Positions 36,473 through 44,831 of a DNA stretch of 64,000 bases are shown piece by piece (within the stretch, counting starts at the first letter, position 1; each line of letters begins with the position of its first letter). Origin of the DNA: Flagellimonas pelagia. Its GTDB lineage: Bacteria > Bacteroidota > Bacteroidia > Flavobacteriales > Flavobacteriaceae. The notes below the pieces were generated by a model that worked only from the letters and a program-made list of their open reading frames with translations, ran no database searches and was not told the DNA's origin. Location of the stretch: positions 372,001-436,000 of the forward strand of contig NZ_QXFI01000033.1 of NCBI RefSeq assembly GCF_003584135.1, in the 5' to 3' direction. Position numbers and translations under genes: made by a program.

Positions 36473-37882
36473 TTAATTGTAACTCCGTGGTGCCAAAAAC
36501 TGGGTCACCGTGGTTTCAATGAGTTTATCACCACTGTACACTCCTATTTTCAACTTGTCCTTGTCCCCAGTTAATGCCGATGCATTGATCTCAATAAACA
36601 ACGTTCCTTCTGACAGTTGCTCTGCAGGAACGGTAAACTTGTCCTGGGACACCATTTTGATCTCTCCACTATGCGACATCAACTTGAAAGATACATCCGG
36701 AATATCCTTGGTGGTCTTGTTCACCAATTTGTAGGTGTATACATTACTGATGATATTGTTGTCCTTTCTTTCATACAACTGGCCCGGCAACCTCAAAACG
36801 TTGGCCTCCACCTCGTTCCTAAGGAAAAGCATCCCGATCAATATGCCTACCAATACAACAAGTACAGCGGTATATCCTTTCATACGAGCGGTAAACTTGA
36901 ACTTGTCCTTTTTGGTAATCTCATCCTCACTCGCATAGCGGATAAGTCCCCTTGGTTTGTTGATGCTGTCCATGATATGGTCGCACTCATCGATACAGGC
37001 CGTACAGTTCACACATTCCAATTGTGTTCCATTCCTAATATCGATACCCGTTGGGCACACATGGACACACTGGAAGCAATCGATACAGTCGCCATATCCC
37101 AAAGCCTCACGGTCTTCATTCTTTCTGAACTTCTTACGACCATTTTCTGCCTCACCGCGTTTGTGGTCATAAGCCACTACAATGGATTTATTATCCAAAA
37201 GCACCCCTTGCAATCTTCCATAAGGGCAGGCTATGATACAAACCTGCTCCCTAAACCACGCAAAGATGAAATAGAACACCCCGGTAAAAATCAATAGAGG
37301 AACCATAGTACCAAGGTGTGCCATGGGACCATCGGTAATGTAGGCGAGTAATTTATCGCTACCAATCAGATAGGCCAAAAATACGTTTGCAATGAAAAAG
37401 GAAATGATGAAAAATATAATCCATTTCAGCACTCTTTTCCTGATCTTTTCGCCATTCCATGGGGCTTTGGCCAATCGCATTTGGGCACCGCGATCGCCAT
37501 CGATCCAATATTCGATGCGGCGAAAGACCATTTCCAAAAAGATGGTCTGGGGACACATCCATCCACAGAAGATACGGCCGTAGGCCACTGTGAACAGTGC
37601 GATAAAAATAACCCCGATGATCATGGAAATCACCACCAAATGGAAATCTTGGGGCCAGAATGGAAATCCAAAGATATTGAAGCGGCGCTCCAATACATTG
37701 AACATCAAAAACTGATGGCCCTTGATCTTGATAAAGGGAGCTGCTATCAAAAAAATCAGTAAGAAGTAACTAACGTACTTCCGGTAATCATAATACCGTC
37801 CACTGGGTTTTTTTGGAAAAATCCACGCCCTTTTACCTTCTTCTGTGATTGTGCCTATGGAATCCCTAAAGTTCTCTTCCAT
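36473..37882 (-). CDS. ccoG: Cytochrome c oxidase accessory protein CcoG
   Basis: A 469-residue membrane iron-sulphur protein (FixG/RdxA) that serves as a copper reductase in cbb3 assembly. Several helices flank GRIFCGWMCPQTIFLEMVFR and CIIACPYGRLQG. The two [4Fe-4S] clusters are read in DCIDCFQCVHVCPTGIDI and LECVNCTACIDECD. The C-terminal periplasmic domain is IgG-like. It sits between ccoP and ccoH, about 50 bases after ccoP, in the usual assembly-gene order. Confidence 0.95.
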   Translation of the reverse strand: MEENFRDSIGTITEEGKRAWIFPKKPSGRYYDYRKYVSYFLLIFLIAAPFIKIKGHQFLMFNVLERRFNIFGFPFWPQDFHLVVISMIIGVIFIALFTVAYGRIFCGWMCPQTIFLEMVFRRIEYWIDGDRGAQMRLAKAPWNGEKIRKRVLKWIIFFIISFFIANVFLAYLIGSDKLLAYITDGPMAHLGTMVPLLIFTGVFYFIFAWFREQVCIIACPYGRLQGVLLDNKSIVVAYDHKRGEAENGRKKFRKNEDREALGYGDCIDCFQCVHVCPTGIDIRNGTQLECVNCTACIDECDHIMDSINKPRGLIRYASEDEITKKDKFKFTARMKGYTAVLVVLVGILIGMLFLRNEVEANVLRLPGQLYERKDNNIISNVYTYKLVNKTTKDIPDVSFKLMSHSGEIKMVSQDKFTVPAEQLSEGTLFIEINASALTGDKDKLKIGVYSGDKLIETTVTQFLAPRSYN

Positions 37883-37931
37883 TGCATTTTTTGGTTTATA
37901 AAAATAAATTGTAGGCCATGTCCTCTGTGGA

Positions 37932-38891
37932 CTAGTTCATGGCCACTGTTGTTGAATCTGAAACCTGTTCCGTTGGTGGTGTTTCAGATTCGGTTCCCTC
38001 TGGCTGTTGTGGTGCATCTGGGTCAACCCAAATATCCCCTTGGGGTTCCTTTGGATTGGCAGGTGTGGTACCTCCCAACGTTAGCACATAACTGGCCACT
38101 TGGGCTATTTCGGCTGGTTTAAGGCTTTGTTTCCAGGCGATCATACCCTTTCCGTCACGACCCCCTTCGGAAATGGTGTGGAAGACATTTTTGATGCCGC
38201 CTCCCAAAATCCAATATTCATCGGTAAGGTTGGGACCAATACCTCCACCACCATCGGCCATATGGCAAGCCACACAATTGCTTTGGAATATTTTTTCACC
38301 GGCACTCAAATCCGATTCATCCGAAAGGAACTCCACCGTATTGACATCCACAAGGTCCTTGGCCGTTTTCTTATACTCTTCAATGGCTTGTTGGGCTGCG
38401 GCCACCTCTTGTTCGTATTCCAATTTTTGGTCGTAATCCCCAATAATATGAAAACGCACCAAATAGACCACGGCAAAGATGATCGTACCATAAAAAAGGT
38501 ACACCCACCACGGAGGGAGTACGTTGTCCAACTCCCGGATTCCATCATAGTTGTGGTCGAGGATGATCTCTCCCTCACGTTCGATGGAACGGCTACGGGT
38601 AAGACGGCTCATGGCATTCTTGGCCCACGTCCACTCGTATTTTTTGTTCTTGGCAGCAAGATATTTTTCCTTTCCTTCTTCGGAAAGGGTCTGGAACATG
38701 ATGTTCTCAATGGAACTCAGAATCAGTTCAATGGCAATCAAGATCATCAAGACCAAGAGCATAAAAAACTGCGTAATGGGGTATTCGATGATTGCTGGTT
38801 TTTCACCAGAGTCTATAAAGTATTCCATCAATCCGAAGATCAAAAAGAATAATACGGGTACGCGTATCCACCAAGGTGTTCTTGTGCTCAT
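37932..38891 (-). CDS. ccoP: cbb3 oxidase subunit CcoP, monohaem form
   Basis: The c-type cytochrome subunit that passes electrons to the cbb3 oxidase. The 319-residue protein has N-terminal helices (about residues 10-60), the CcoP-type WWVYLFYGTIIFAVVYLV helix near residue 130, and a single haem-binding CVACH (residues 206-210) with a methionine ligand region at KGMIAWK. Classical CcoP has two CxxCH sites; here only one is found. The C-terminus is Pro/Glu/Thr rich. It lies four bases after ccoQ in the operon. Confidence 0.9.
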   Translation of the reverse strand: MSTRTPWWIRVPVLFFLIFGLMEYFIDSGEKPAIIEYPITQFFMLLVLMILIAIELILSSIENIMFQTLSEEGKEKYLAAKNKKYEWTWAKNAMSRLTRSRSIEREGEIILDHNYDGIRELDNVLPPWWVYLFYGTIIFAVVYLVRFHIIGDYDQKLEYEQEVAAAQQAIEEYKKTAKDLVDVNTVEFLSDESDLSAGEKIFQSNCVACHMADGGGGIGPNLTDEYWILGGGIKNVFHTISEGGRDGKGMIAWKQSLKPAEIAQVASYVLTLGGTTPANPKEPQGDIWVDPDAPQQPEGTESETPPTEQVSDSTTVAMN

Positions 38892-38895
38892 AGTC

Positions 38896-39084
38896 TTATA
38901 GTTTGTTTTGTTGATCGTTGTCGTCCAAAGGCAGCTCTTCCATCTCCTTGATGTGTTCCTTGGTGGCGGTCAGTACCCACCAGCCCAATAGAACAAAAAA
39001 TACAAAGAAGATCAGCAGGGAAATCATGGGGTAGTTTGCTACCCCGTCAATGGTTTCCATATGGTTCTTTACAAATTTCAACAT
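38896..39084 (-). CDS. ccoQ: CcoQ-like small subunit of cbb3 oxidase
   Basis: A 62-residue protein with one membrane helix (MISLLIFFVFFVLLGWWVL) and an acidic tail (KEMEELPLDDNDQQN). Size, topology and place between ccoNO and ccoP match CcoQ, which stabilises the oxidase. The sequence family is too short for a firm call on motif alone. Confidence 0.75.
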   Translation of the reverse strand: MLKFVKNHMETIDGVANYPMISLLIFFVFFVLLGWWVLTATKEHIKEMEELPLDDNDQQNKL

Positions 39085-39086
39085 GG

Positions 39087-41288
39087 TTATTTGTTTTGAG
39101 ATAGTGTTTCTTCAGTATTCTTGATCTTGATGTCCGTACCCAATCGTTGTAGGTAAGCGATTAGCGATACAATCTCACGATCGCGCATTTCCACAAAATC
39201 CTGACCGTTCTCCGCAGCGAATTTTTTATCCGCTTCGTAGGTTTTTACAAACTCGGGGTCGGAGTACAGGTTTTTCTCGATCTGTTCTGCTTGTGCCGCC
39301 ATGTTTTCAGGCGCATTGGCTATATCCTCCTCAGTGTAGGGAACACCCAATTTTACCATGGTTTCCATCTTGGCCTGAACGCCACTGCGATCGTGCCTAT
39401 CCCTTACCAACCACTTATAGGATGGCATAATGGATCCGGCAGAAGTACTCTGTGGGTCATACATGTGGTTCAAGTGCCAGTTATCGGAATACTTACCACC
39501 CACCCTCAACAAATCGGGTCCGGTACGTTTACTACCCCACAGGAATGGGTGGTCGTAAACAAACTCGCCTGCTTTGGCATATTCACCGTAACGTTCCACT
39601 TCACTACGGAAAGGTCTGATCATTTGGGAGTGACATCCCACACATCCTTCCCTGATATACAAGTCACGTCCTTCCAGTTCCAATGGCGTATAAGGTTTTA
39701 CACTGGAAATGGTCGGTATGTTCGATTTCACCAAAATGGTCGGAATGATCTGTACAATACCGCCGATCAATATGGCGATGGTAGCCAAAATCGTCAACTG
39801 AACCGGTTTTCTTTCCAACCAGTTGTGGAAGGTCTCACCGGCCACACGTCTTTTGGATACCCTTGTCAACGCAGGTGCTTCGGCCAATTCGTCCTCTACC
39901 CTGCTACCTGCCCTGATGGTCATGACCACATTGTACAGCAGTACAAACATTCCAAGGATATAAAGGCTACCCCCAATGGCCCTCATCCAGTACATCGGGA
40001 TAATCTGGGACACAGTTTCCAAGAAGTTTCCGTATACCAAGGTGCCATCTGGGTTAAAATCTTTCCACATCAAGGCTTGGGTAAACCCAGCTACGTACAT
40101 AGGCAATGTATAAAGGACAATACCCAAGGTGCCTATCCAGAAGTGGAAGTTGGCCAATCCTTTGGAGTGAAGGTCGGTCTTGAACATTCGAGGTACCAAC
40201 CAATAGATCATACCAAAGGTCAAGAAACCATTCCAAGCAAGTGCCCCTACGTGAACGTGGGCAATAATCCAGTCACTGAAGTGGGCAATGGCGTTCACAT
40301 TTTTAAGGGAAAGCATTGGTCCTTCAAAGGTTGCCATACCATAACCGGTGATGGCCACTACCATAAATTTCAAGGTGGCATCGCTACGTACTTTGTCCCA
40401 AACACCCCTTAGTGTCAATAAGCCGTTGATCATACCACCCCAAGAAGGAGCGATCAACATCACGGAGAACACCACACCAAGGTTCTGGGCCCAATCCGGC
40501 AAAGCTGAATACAACAAATGGTGAGGACCTGCCCAGATATAGATGAAAATCAAGGACCAAAAGTGCACAATGGACAACCTATAGGAATAAATGGGCCTAT
40601 TGGCCGCTTTGGGCACGTAATAGTACATCAGTCCCAAAAAGGGCGTAGTCAAGAAAAACGCCACCGCGTTATGCCCATACCACCATTGCACCAAGGCATC
40701 CTGTACCCCGGCATAAACCGAATAACTTTTCAAGGCCGATACAGGCAACTCCAAACTGTTGAAAATATGGAGTACCGCTACGGTAACAAAGGTGGCCAGA
40801 TAGAACCAAATGGCCACATACAGGTGCCTTTGTCTTCTTTTGAGGATTGTACCGATCATGTTCCAGCCAAAAACCACCCAGACCACGGCAATGGCCAAGT
40901 CAATGGGCCATTCCAATTCTGCATATTCCTTGGAGGTCGTGTAACCCAAGGGCAGAGTAAGGGCCGCAGCCACAATGATCAACTGCCAGCCCCAAAAATT
41001 GATATTGCTCAGCACATCACTGAACATTCGGGCCTTGAGCAGACGTTGTAGGGAGTAATAGACCCCTGCAAAAATGGCGTTACCCACAAATGCGAAGATC
41101 ACCGCATTGGTGTGCAATGGACGCAAACGTCCAAAACTCAACCACGGAATACCCTCTGTAACATTGGGGAATAAAAACATGAAGGCCAACAAAAGACCTA
41201 CCGACATACCCACTACGCCCCAAAGAATTGTGGCGTATAAGAACTTTTGCACGATTTTGTTATCGTAGCGGAACTGTTGTATTTCCAT
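39087..41288 (-). CDS. ccoNO: Fused cbb3 oxidase catalytic and monohaem subunits (CcoN-CcoO)
   Basis: A 733-residue fusion of CcoN (haem-copper oxidase, about residues 1-480) and CcoO (about residues 500-733). The CcoN part has the haem and copper ligands in WWYGHNAVAFFLTTPFLG, PHHLLYSALPDW and DWIIAHVHVGALAW. The fusion joint carries a membrane helix (TILATIAILIGGIVQIIPTI). The CcoO part has the c-haem site CVGCH at residues 549-553. Fusion of N and O is known in Bacteroidota. It lies two bases after ccoS and follows the main cco promoter box. Confidence 0.96.
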   Translation of the reverse strand: MEIQQFRYDNKIVQKFLYATILWGVVGMSVGLLLAFMFLFPNVTEGIPWLSFGRLRPLHTNAVIFAFVGNAIFAGVYYSLQRLLKARMFSDVLSNINFWGWQLIIVAAALTLPLGYTTSKEYAELEWPIDLAIAVVWVVFGWNMIGTILKRRQRHLYVAIWFYLATFVTVAVLHIFNSLELPVSALKSYSVYAGVQDALVQWWYGHNAVAFFLTTPFLGLMYYYVPKAANRPIYSYRLSIVHFWSLIFIYIWAGPHHLLYSALPDWAQNLGVVFSVMLIAPSWGGMINGLLTLRGVWDKVRSDATLKFMVVAITGYGMATFEGPMLSLKNVNAIAHFSDWIIAHVHVGALAWNGFLTFGMIYWLVPRMFKTDLHSKGLANFHFWIGTLGIVLYTLPMYVAGFTQALMWKDFNPDGTLVYGNFLETVSQIIPMYWMRAIGGSLYILGMFVLLYNVVMTIRAGSRVEDELAEAPALTRVSKRRVAGETFHNWLERKPVQLTILATIAILIGGIVQIIPTILVKSNIPTISSVKPYTPLELEGRDLYIREGCVGCHSQMIRPFRSEVERYGEYAKAGEFVYDHPFLWGSKRTGPDLLRVGGKYSDNWHLNHMYDPQSTSAGSIMPSYKWLVRDRHDRSGVQAKMETMVKLGVPYTEEDIANAPENMAAQAEQIEKNLYSDPEFVKTYEADKKFAAENGQDFVEMRDREIVSLIAYLQRLGTDIKIKNTEETLSQNK

Positions 41289-41290
41289 AT

Positions 41291-41497
41291 TTATTGGTTT
41301 GTACTATTCTTGTTTGATTTTTGATTATTCTGGTCTGATTTATCCTTGTCCTTGACAATCTCGTCTTCGAAAAGCATGCGAACGGAAGGTGTGTACGTAT
41401 CATCGTACTGTCCGCTTTTTACCGACAGGACAAAGGCCGCAAAAAAGGCTACGGCCACAGTGACGCTAATGGCCAACAACACATAAATAACACTCAT
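41291..41497 (-). CDS. ccoS: cbb3 oxidase maturation protein CcoS
   Basis: A 68-residue protein with one membrane helix (VIYVLLAISVTVAVAFFAAFVL) followed by the family hallmark SGQYDDTYTPSVRMLFEDE. CcoS is required for cofactor insertion into the oxidase. It is the first gene behind the box at 41548 and is two bases upstream of ccoNO. Confidence 0.93.
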   Translation of the reverse strand: MSVIYVLLAISVTVAVAFFAAFVLSVKSGQYDDTYTPSVRMLFEDEIVKDKDKSDQNNQKSNKNSTNQ

Positions 41498-41516
41498 ACC
41501 TACCTTAATTTGAGGG

Positions 41517-41559
41517 TAAAACTACTGTTATGCTCTACTGCAAAAAATGACATTTATCA
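41517..41559 (-). promoter_or_regulatory. Fnr-type box and promoter of the cco operon
   Basis: TGACATTTATCA at 41548-41559, overlapping the ccoI stop codon (41557). On the minus strand TAGTTTTA (41524-41517) begins 23 bases from the box, 20 bases before the ccoS start. The oxidase operon thus has its own promoter even though ccoI lies upstream on the same strand. Confidence 0.72.
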
Positions 41560-43941
41560 GATTTCAATATTTTTTAATCCCTTACCTAAATAATTTGTCG
41601 CCACGGTCGTGAACACCACTATACTGATGGAACTCAATGGCATCAATATGGCCGCAATGACCGGTTGCAACTGCCCCGTAACAGCGAAATACAACCCCAC
41701 TACATTGTAGCAGAGGGACAATAAAAAACTCATCTTTATGACCTTCACCGAACTTTTGGACAACTTGATGAACTTGGGCAACAACTTCATTTTCGTGGCA
41801 TCCAAAATACCGTCGCAGGCTGGGGAAAACACGTTGATGTTCTCCGAGACCGCAATACCCACATCGCTCTGCGCCAAAGCCCCTGCATCGTTCAGTCCAT
41901 CGCCAACCATCAATACGGTATGTGCTCTTTGAAGCCCTTTGATGTACTCGAGCTTATCCTCAGGTTTTTGATTGAAGGCCATTTCGGTCTTCTCCGACAA
42001 TATCTGCTGTAAAAGTTGACGCTCCCCATCATTATCCCCAGAAAGCACTCCCAAATCCATATCGGCGCCCAACTCTCCGAAAATGCCGCCAATTCCTTCC
42101 CGGTAGGTGTTCTTGAAAACAAATCGCCCCTTTACATCCTCATCGGCACTTACATAAACCGCGGTACTGGTCATGGAAGGCGATGCCTCTTTCCCAACAT
42201 AGGCTGCTGAACCCACTTTGATGGAATGCTGTTTTGCCCTTCCTTCAATCCCCTTGCCCGTGTGCTCCTGGAATTCATCCAAGGTCATAATGGCATTGGA
42301 TTTTAAAATATCATATAAGGAACGGCTCAACGGATGGTTGGATGCCCTCAGTGTGGTCTTCAACAACGCCGTCTCTTCTTCTGTGAGTTCCATGCCCTCG
42401 TAGACAATGGCATCTTTCTGATTGGTAGTGAGCGTTCCAGTCTTATCAAAAATGGCGGTATCAATTTTGGCCAACCTTTCTATGACATTGGCATTTTTTA
42501 GGTAGAACTTGTGCTTACCGAAAATGCGGAGCATGTTGCCCAATGTGAACGGGGCCGCCAATGCAATGGCACATGGACAGGCTATGATCAACACCGAGGT
42601 AAACACATTCAAGGCCATACTGGGAAGGTAAATCAACCAAAAAACAGTGGCCAGGGTTGCAATCGTTAAAACTGTAATGGTAAAGCGTTTTCCTATACTG
42701 TCCGTCAGCGATTGGAAATGGCTCACCTTGTCCTTGGAGAAAATGGAATTGCCCCACAATTGGGTCAGATAACTTTGGGAGACGGATTTGAGCACCTCCA
42801 CTTCCAACACATCACCCAATTGTTTTCCTCCCGCGAACAATTTTTCACCCGATTCCCTAAAAACAGCTTCGGATTCACCAGTCACAAAACTGTAATCGAT
42901 TTCGGCATGGCCCTTAATCAAAATAGCATCCACGGGGATAATCTCGTGACTTCGGATCAAAATCCGGTCGCCGACCTCAACATTATAAATCTGGACGTTC
43001 TCCTCTTCCCCGGAACTTTTCAGTCTTGTAATCGCAATGGGAAAATAGGATTTATAGTCGCGCTCAAAGGAAAGATAGGCATAGGTGCGTTGTTGAAAGA
43101 ATTTCCCCAATAAAAGAAAGAACACCAATCCAGTAAGGCTGTCAAAAAAGCCAGAGCCCAAGTTGAATACAATATCGATGGTGCTCCGCAGAAAAAGGGT
43201 AAGGACTCCCAAGGCGATGGGTACATCAATGTTCAACAATTTGGAACGAAGCCCTTTATATGCCGAAATAAAATAATCCTGGCCCGCATAGAATACCACG
43301 GGAAGGGAAAAGGCGAACATCAACCAACGGAAGACTACTTTGTATTGGTCCAGCCAAAATTCCTGTACCTCAAAATATTCCGGGAAGGAAAACAACATCA
43401 CATTGCCAAAGGCAAATCCGGCCACTCCCAATTTATAGATCAGGGAGCGATCTACTTTTTTGTCCTTCTTATTGTATTCCTCCAAGGAGATATAAGGTTC
43501 ATAACCAATGCTTCCCAAAAGTAGCACCAAGGCCTTCAATGAAAAATCTTCGGTCTTATAAGTAACCCGAATGGTCTTTTGGGGAAAATCGACTTGGGAG
43601 ACGGTAATGGCAGGATGCAAACGGTTCAGGTTTTCCAACACCCAGATACAGGAACTACAATGAATGGTGGGAATACTCAAACTTATCACCTGTACACCTT
43701 CTTCATTGAACTCCACCAACTGTTCCACAATTTCTTGGTTGTCCAAAAAATCGTACTTTTTCCGGATTTCATTGGGTGTGGTTCCCGCCTTGGCCTCTAT
43801 TTCATAATAGGTAGCCAGACCATTGGATGTAAAAATCTCGTAAACGGTCTTGCAACCGTTGCAACAAAAATCCTTATCATCAAACCGAACCCCATGGTTT
43901 CCGCAATCGTCCCCACAGTGATAACAGGTTGAGTCTGCCAT
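41557..43941 (-). CDS. ccoI: Copper-translocating P-type ATPase CcoI/FixI
   Basis: A 794-residue P1B-type ATPase supplying copper for cbb3 assembly. It has an N-terminal Cys-rich domain (CYHCGDDCGNHG and FCCNGCKTVYEIF), a heavy-metal-binding domain with IHCSSCIWVLENL and the channel motif ACPCAIALAAPF. FDKTGTLT is the phosphorylation site, and VGDGLNDAGALAQSDVGIAV is the nucleotide hinge. The N-terminal zinc-finger-like part is typical of FixI in Bacteroidota. It precedes ccoS, and its promoter shares one palindrome with the divergent Crp/Fnr gene. Confidence 0.95.
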   Translation of the reverse strand: MADSTCYHCGDDCGNHGVRFDDKDFCCNGCKTVYEIFTSNGLATYYEIEAKAGTTPNEIRKKYDFLDNQEIVEQLVEFNEEGVQVISLSIPTIHCSSCIWVLENLNRLHPAITVSQVDFPQKTIRVTYKTEDFSLKALVLLLGSIGYEPYISLEEYNKKDKKVDRSLIYKLGVAGFAFGNVMLFSFPEYFEVQEFWLDQYKVVFRWLMFAFSLPVVFYAGQDYFISAYKGLRSKLLNIDVPIALGVLTLFLRSTIDIVFNLGSGFFDSLTGLVFFLLLGKFFQQRTYAYLSFERDYKSYFPIAITRLKSSGEEENVQIYNVEVGDRILIRSHEIIPVDAILIKGHAEIDYSFVTGESEAVFRESGEKLFAGGKQLGDVLEVEVLKSVSQSYLTQLWGNSIFSKDKVSHFQSLTDSIGKRFTITVLTIATLATVFWLIYLPSMALNVFTSVLIIACPCAIALAAPFTLGNMLRIFGKHKFYLKNANVIERLAKIDTAIFDKTGTLTTNQKDAIVYEGMELTEEETALLKTTLRASNHPLSRSLYDILKSNAIMTLDEFQEHTGKGIEGRAKQHSIKVGSAAYVGKEASPSMTSTAVYVSADEDVKGRFVFKNTYREGIGGIFGELGADMDLGVLSGDNDGERQLLQQILSEKTEMAFNQKPEDKLEYIKGLQRAHTVLMVGDGLNDAGALAQSDVGIAVSENINVFSPACDGILDATKMKLLPKFIKLSKSSVKVIKMSFLLSLCYNVVGLYFAVTGQLQPVIAAILMPLSSISIVVFTTVATNYLGKGLKNIEI

Positions 43942-43963
43942 TATACATTTGCTTTACCTGACG

Positions 43964-44037
43964 CAAATTTGAGATAGTCCGCTTCTTAAAAATATGATAT
44001 TTATCAGTAAATTGTGGACACATATCCCTTAATTTTG
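43964..44037. promoter_or_regulatory. Shared Fnr-type box and divergent promoters of ccoI and the Crp/Fnr gene
   Basis: One palindrome, TGATATTTATCA (43995-44006). On the plus strand TAATTTTG (44030-44037) and on the minus strand CAAATTTG (43971-43964) both begin 23 bases from it, so a single bound dimer could drive both genes. The minus arm departs from TAnnTTTG by one base. Confidence 0.72.
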
Positions 44038-44060
44038 TTCAATCAGGTAAACTAAACAGT

Positions 44061-44750
44061 ATGGAAAGCAGATGTGAAAATTGTATCATTAGACAATTTA
44101 ACTCCCTTCGTGCCATGAGCAAGGAAGAGTTAAAACACGTGTCTGACTCCAAGATCACAAAGACCATTAAAAAAGGTGAACCCCTCTTTGAAGAAGGCGA
44201 TAAGCTCAACGGGGTCTATTGCGTGAGAAATGGTATTTCCAAGCTTTCCAAACTTAGTTCCAACGGTAAGGACCAAATCGTGAAATTGGCCACCAAGGGC
44301 GAAGTGCTGGGCCAACGTTCGGTGATTGCCGAAGAGAGTACCAACCTATCCGCCATTGCCGTTCAGGACATGGAGGTATGCTTTATTCCAAAAGAAAGCA
44401 TTACCAATACCTTGCAAAAAAACCCCAATTTCACCTTAGAGGTATTGCGTCATATGGCCCACGATCTTAAAGAAGCCGATGACGTGATCGTGAACATTTC
44501 CCAAAAAACGGTAAAACAACGCATTGCCGAAGCCTTTCTTTACCTAAAGAACAATTTTGGCGAGGACGAGGATGGCTTTTTGGCCCTTACCCTCTCCAGA
44601 GAAGATATTTCCAATGTTGTGGGCACCGCCACAGAATCTGCCATCCGTATCATTTCCGAGTTCAAGAAGAAAGGGCTCATCCATACTTCCGGTAAGAAAA
44701 TCGGTATTAAAGATGAGCGCAAGTTGATGGAAATGGTAGAGGGTTTTTAA
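44061..44750 (+). CDS. Crp/Fnr-family transcriptional regulator
   Basis: A 229-residue regulator. A cyclic-nucleotide-fold sensor (about residues 20-120) is followed by a dimerisation helix and a winged helix-turn-helix. The recognition helix TATESAIRIISEF keeps Glu192 and Arg196, the contacts Fnr-type proteins use to read TGA half-sites. At the N-terminus Cys5 and Cys8 form CxxC; further cysteines are 54 and 107. Classical Fnr has three closely spaced N-terminal cysteines plus one internal, so an iron-sulphur cluster is possible but not proven. Its own promoter carries the box, consistent with autoregulation. Confidence 0.92.
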   Translation: MESRCENCIIRQFNSLRAMSKEELKHVSDSKITKTIKKGEPLFEEGDKLNGVYCVRNGISKLSKLSSNGKDQIVKLATKGEVLGQRSVIAEESTNLSAIAVQDMEVCFIPKESITNTLQKNPNFTLEVLRHMAHDLKEADDVIVNISQKTVKQRIAEAFLYLKNNFGEDEDGFLALTLSREDISNVVGTATESAIRIISEFKKKGLIHTSGKKIGIKDERKLMEMVEGF

Positions 44751-44767
44751 GCCCACATTCCCAAACC

Positions 44768-44810
44768 TGACAATTGTCATAGAATCCCCCTATCCATAGG
44801 TTTAATTTTA
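44768..44810 (+). promoter_or_regulatory. Fnr-type box and promoter of the third usp gene
   Basis: Perfect palindrome TGACAATTGTCA at 44768-44779, identical to the hpf box. TAATTTTA (44803-44810) begins 23 bases after it and the start codon follows 22 bases later. Confidence 0.72.
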
Positions 44811-44831
44811 TCGCATCATATTCTTAGTCAG

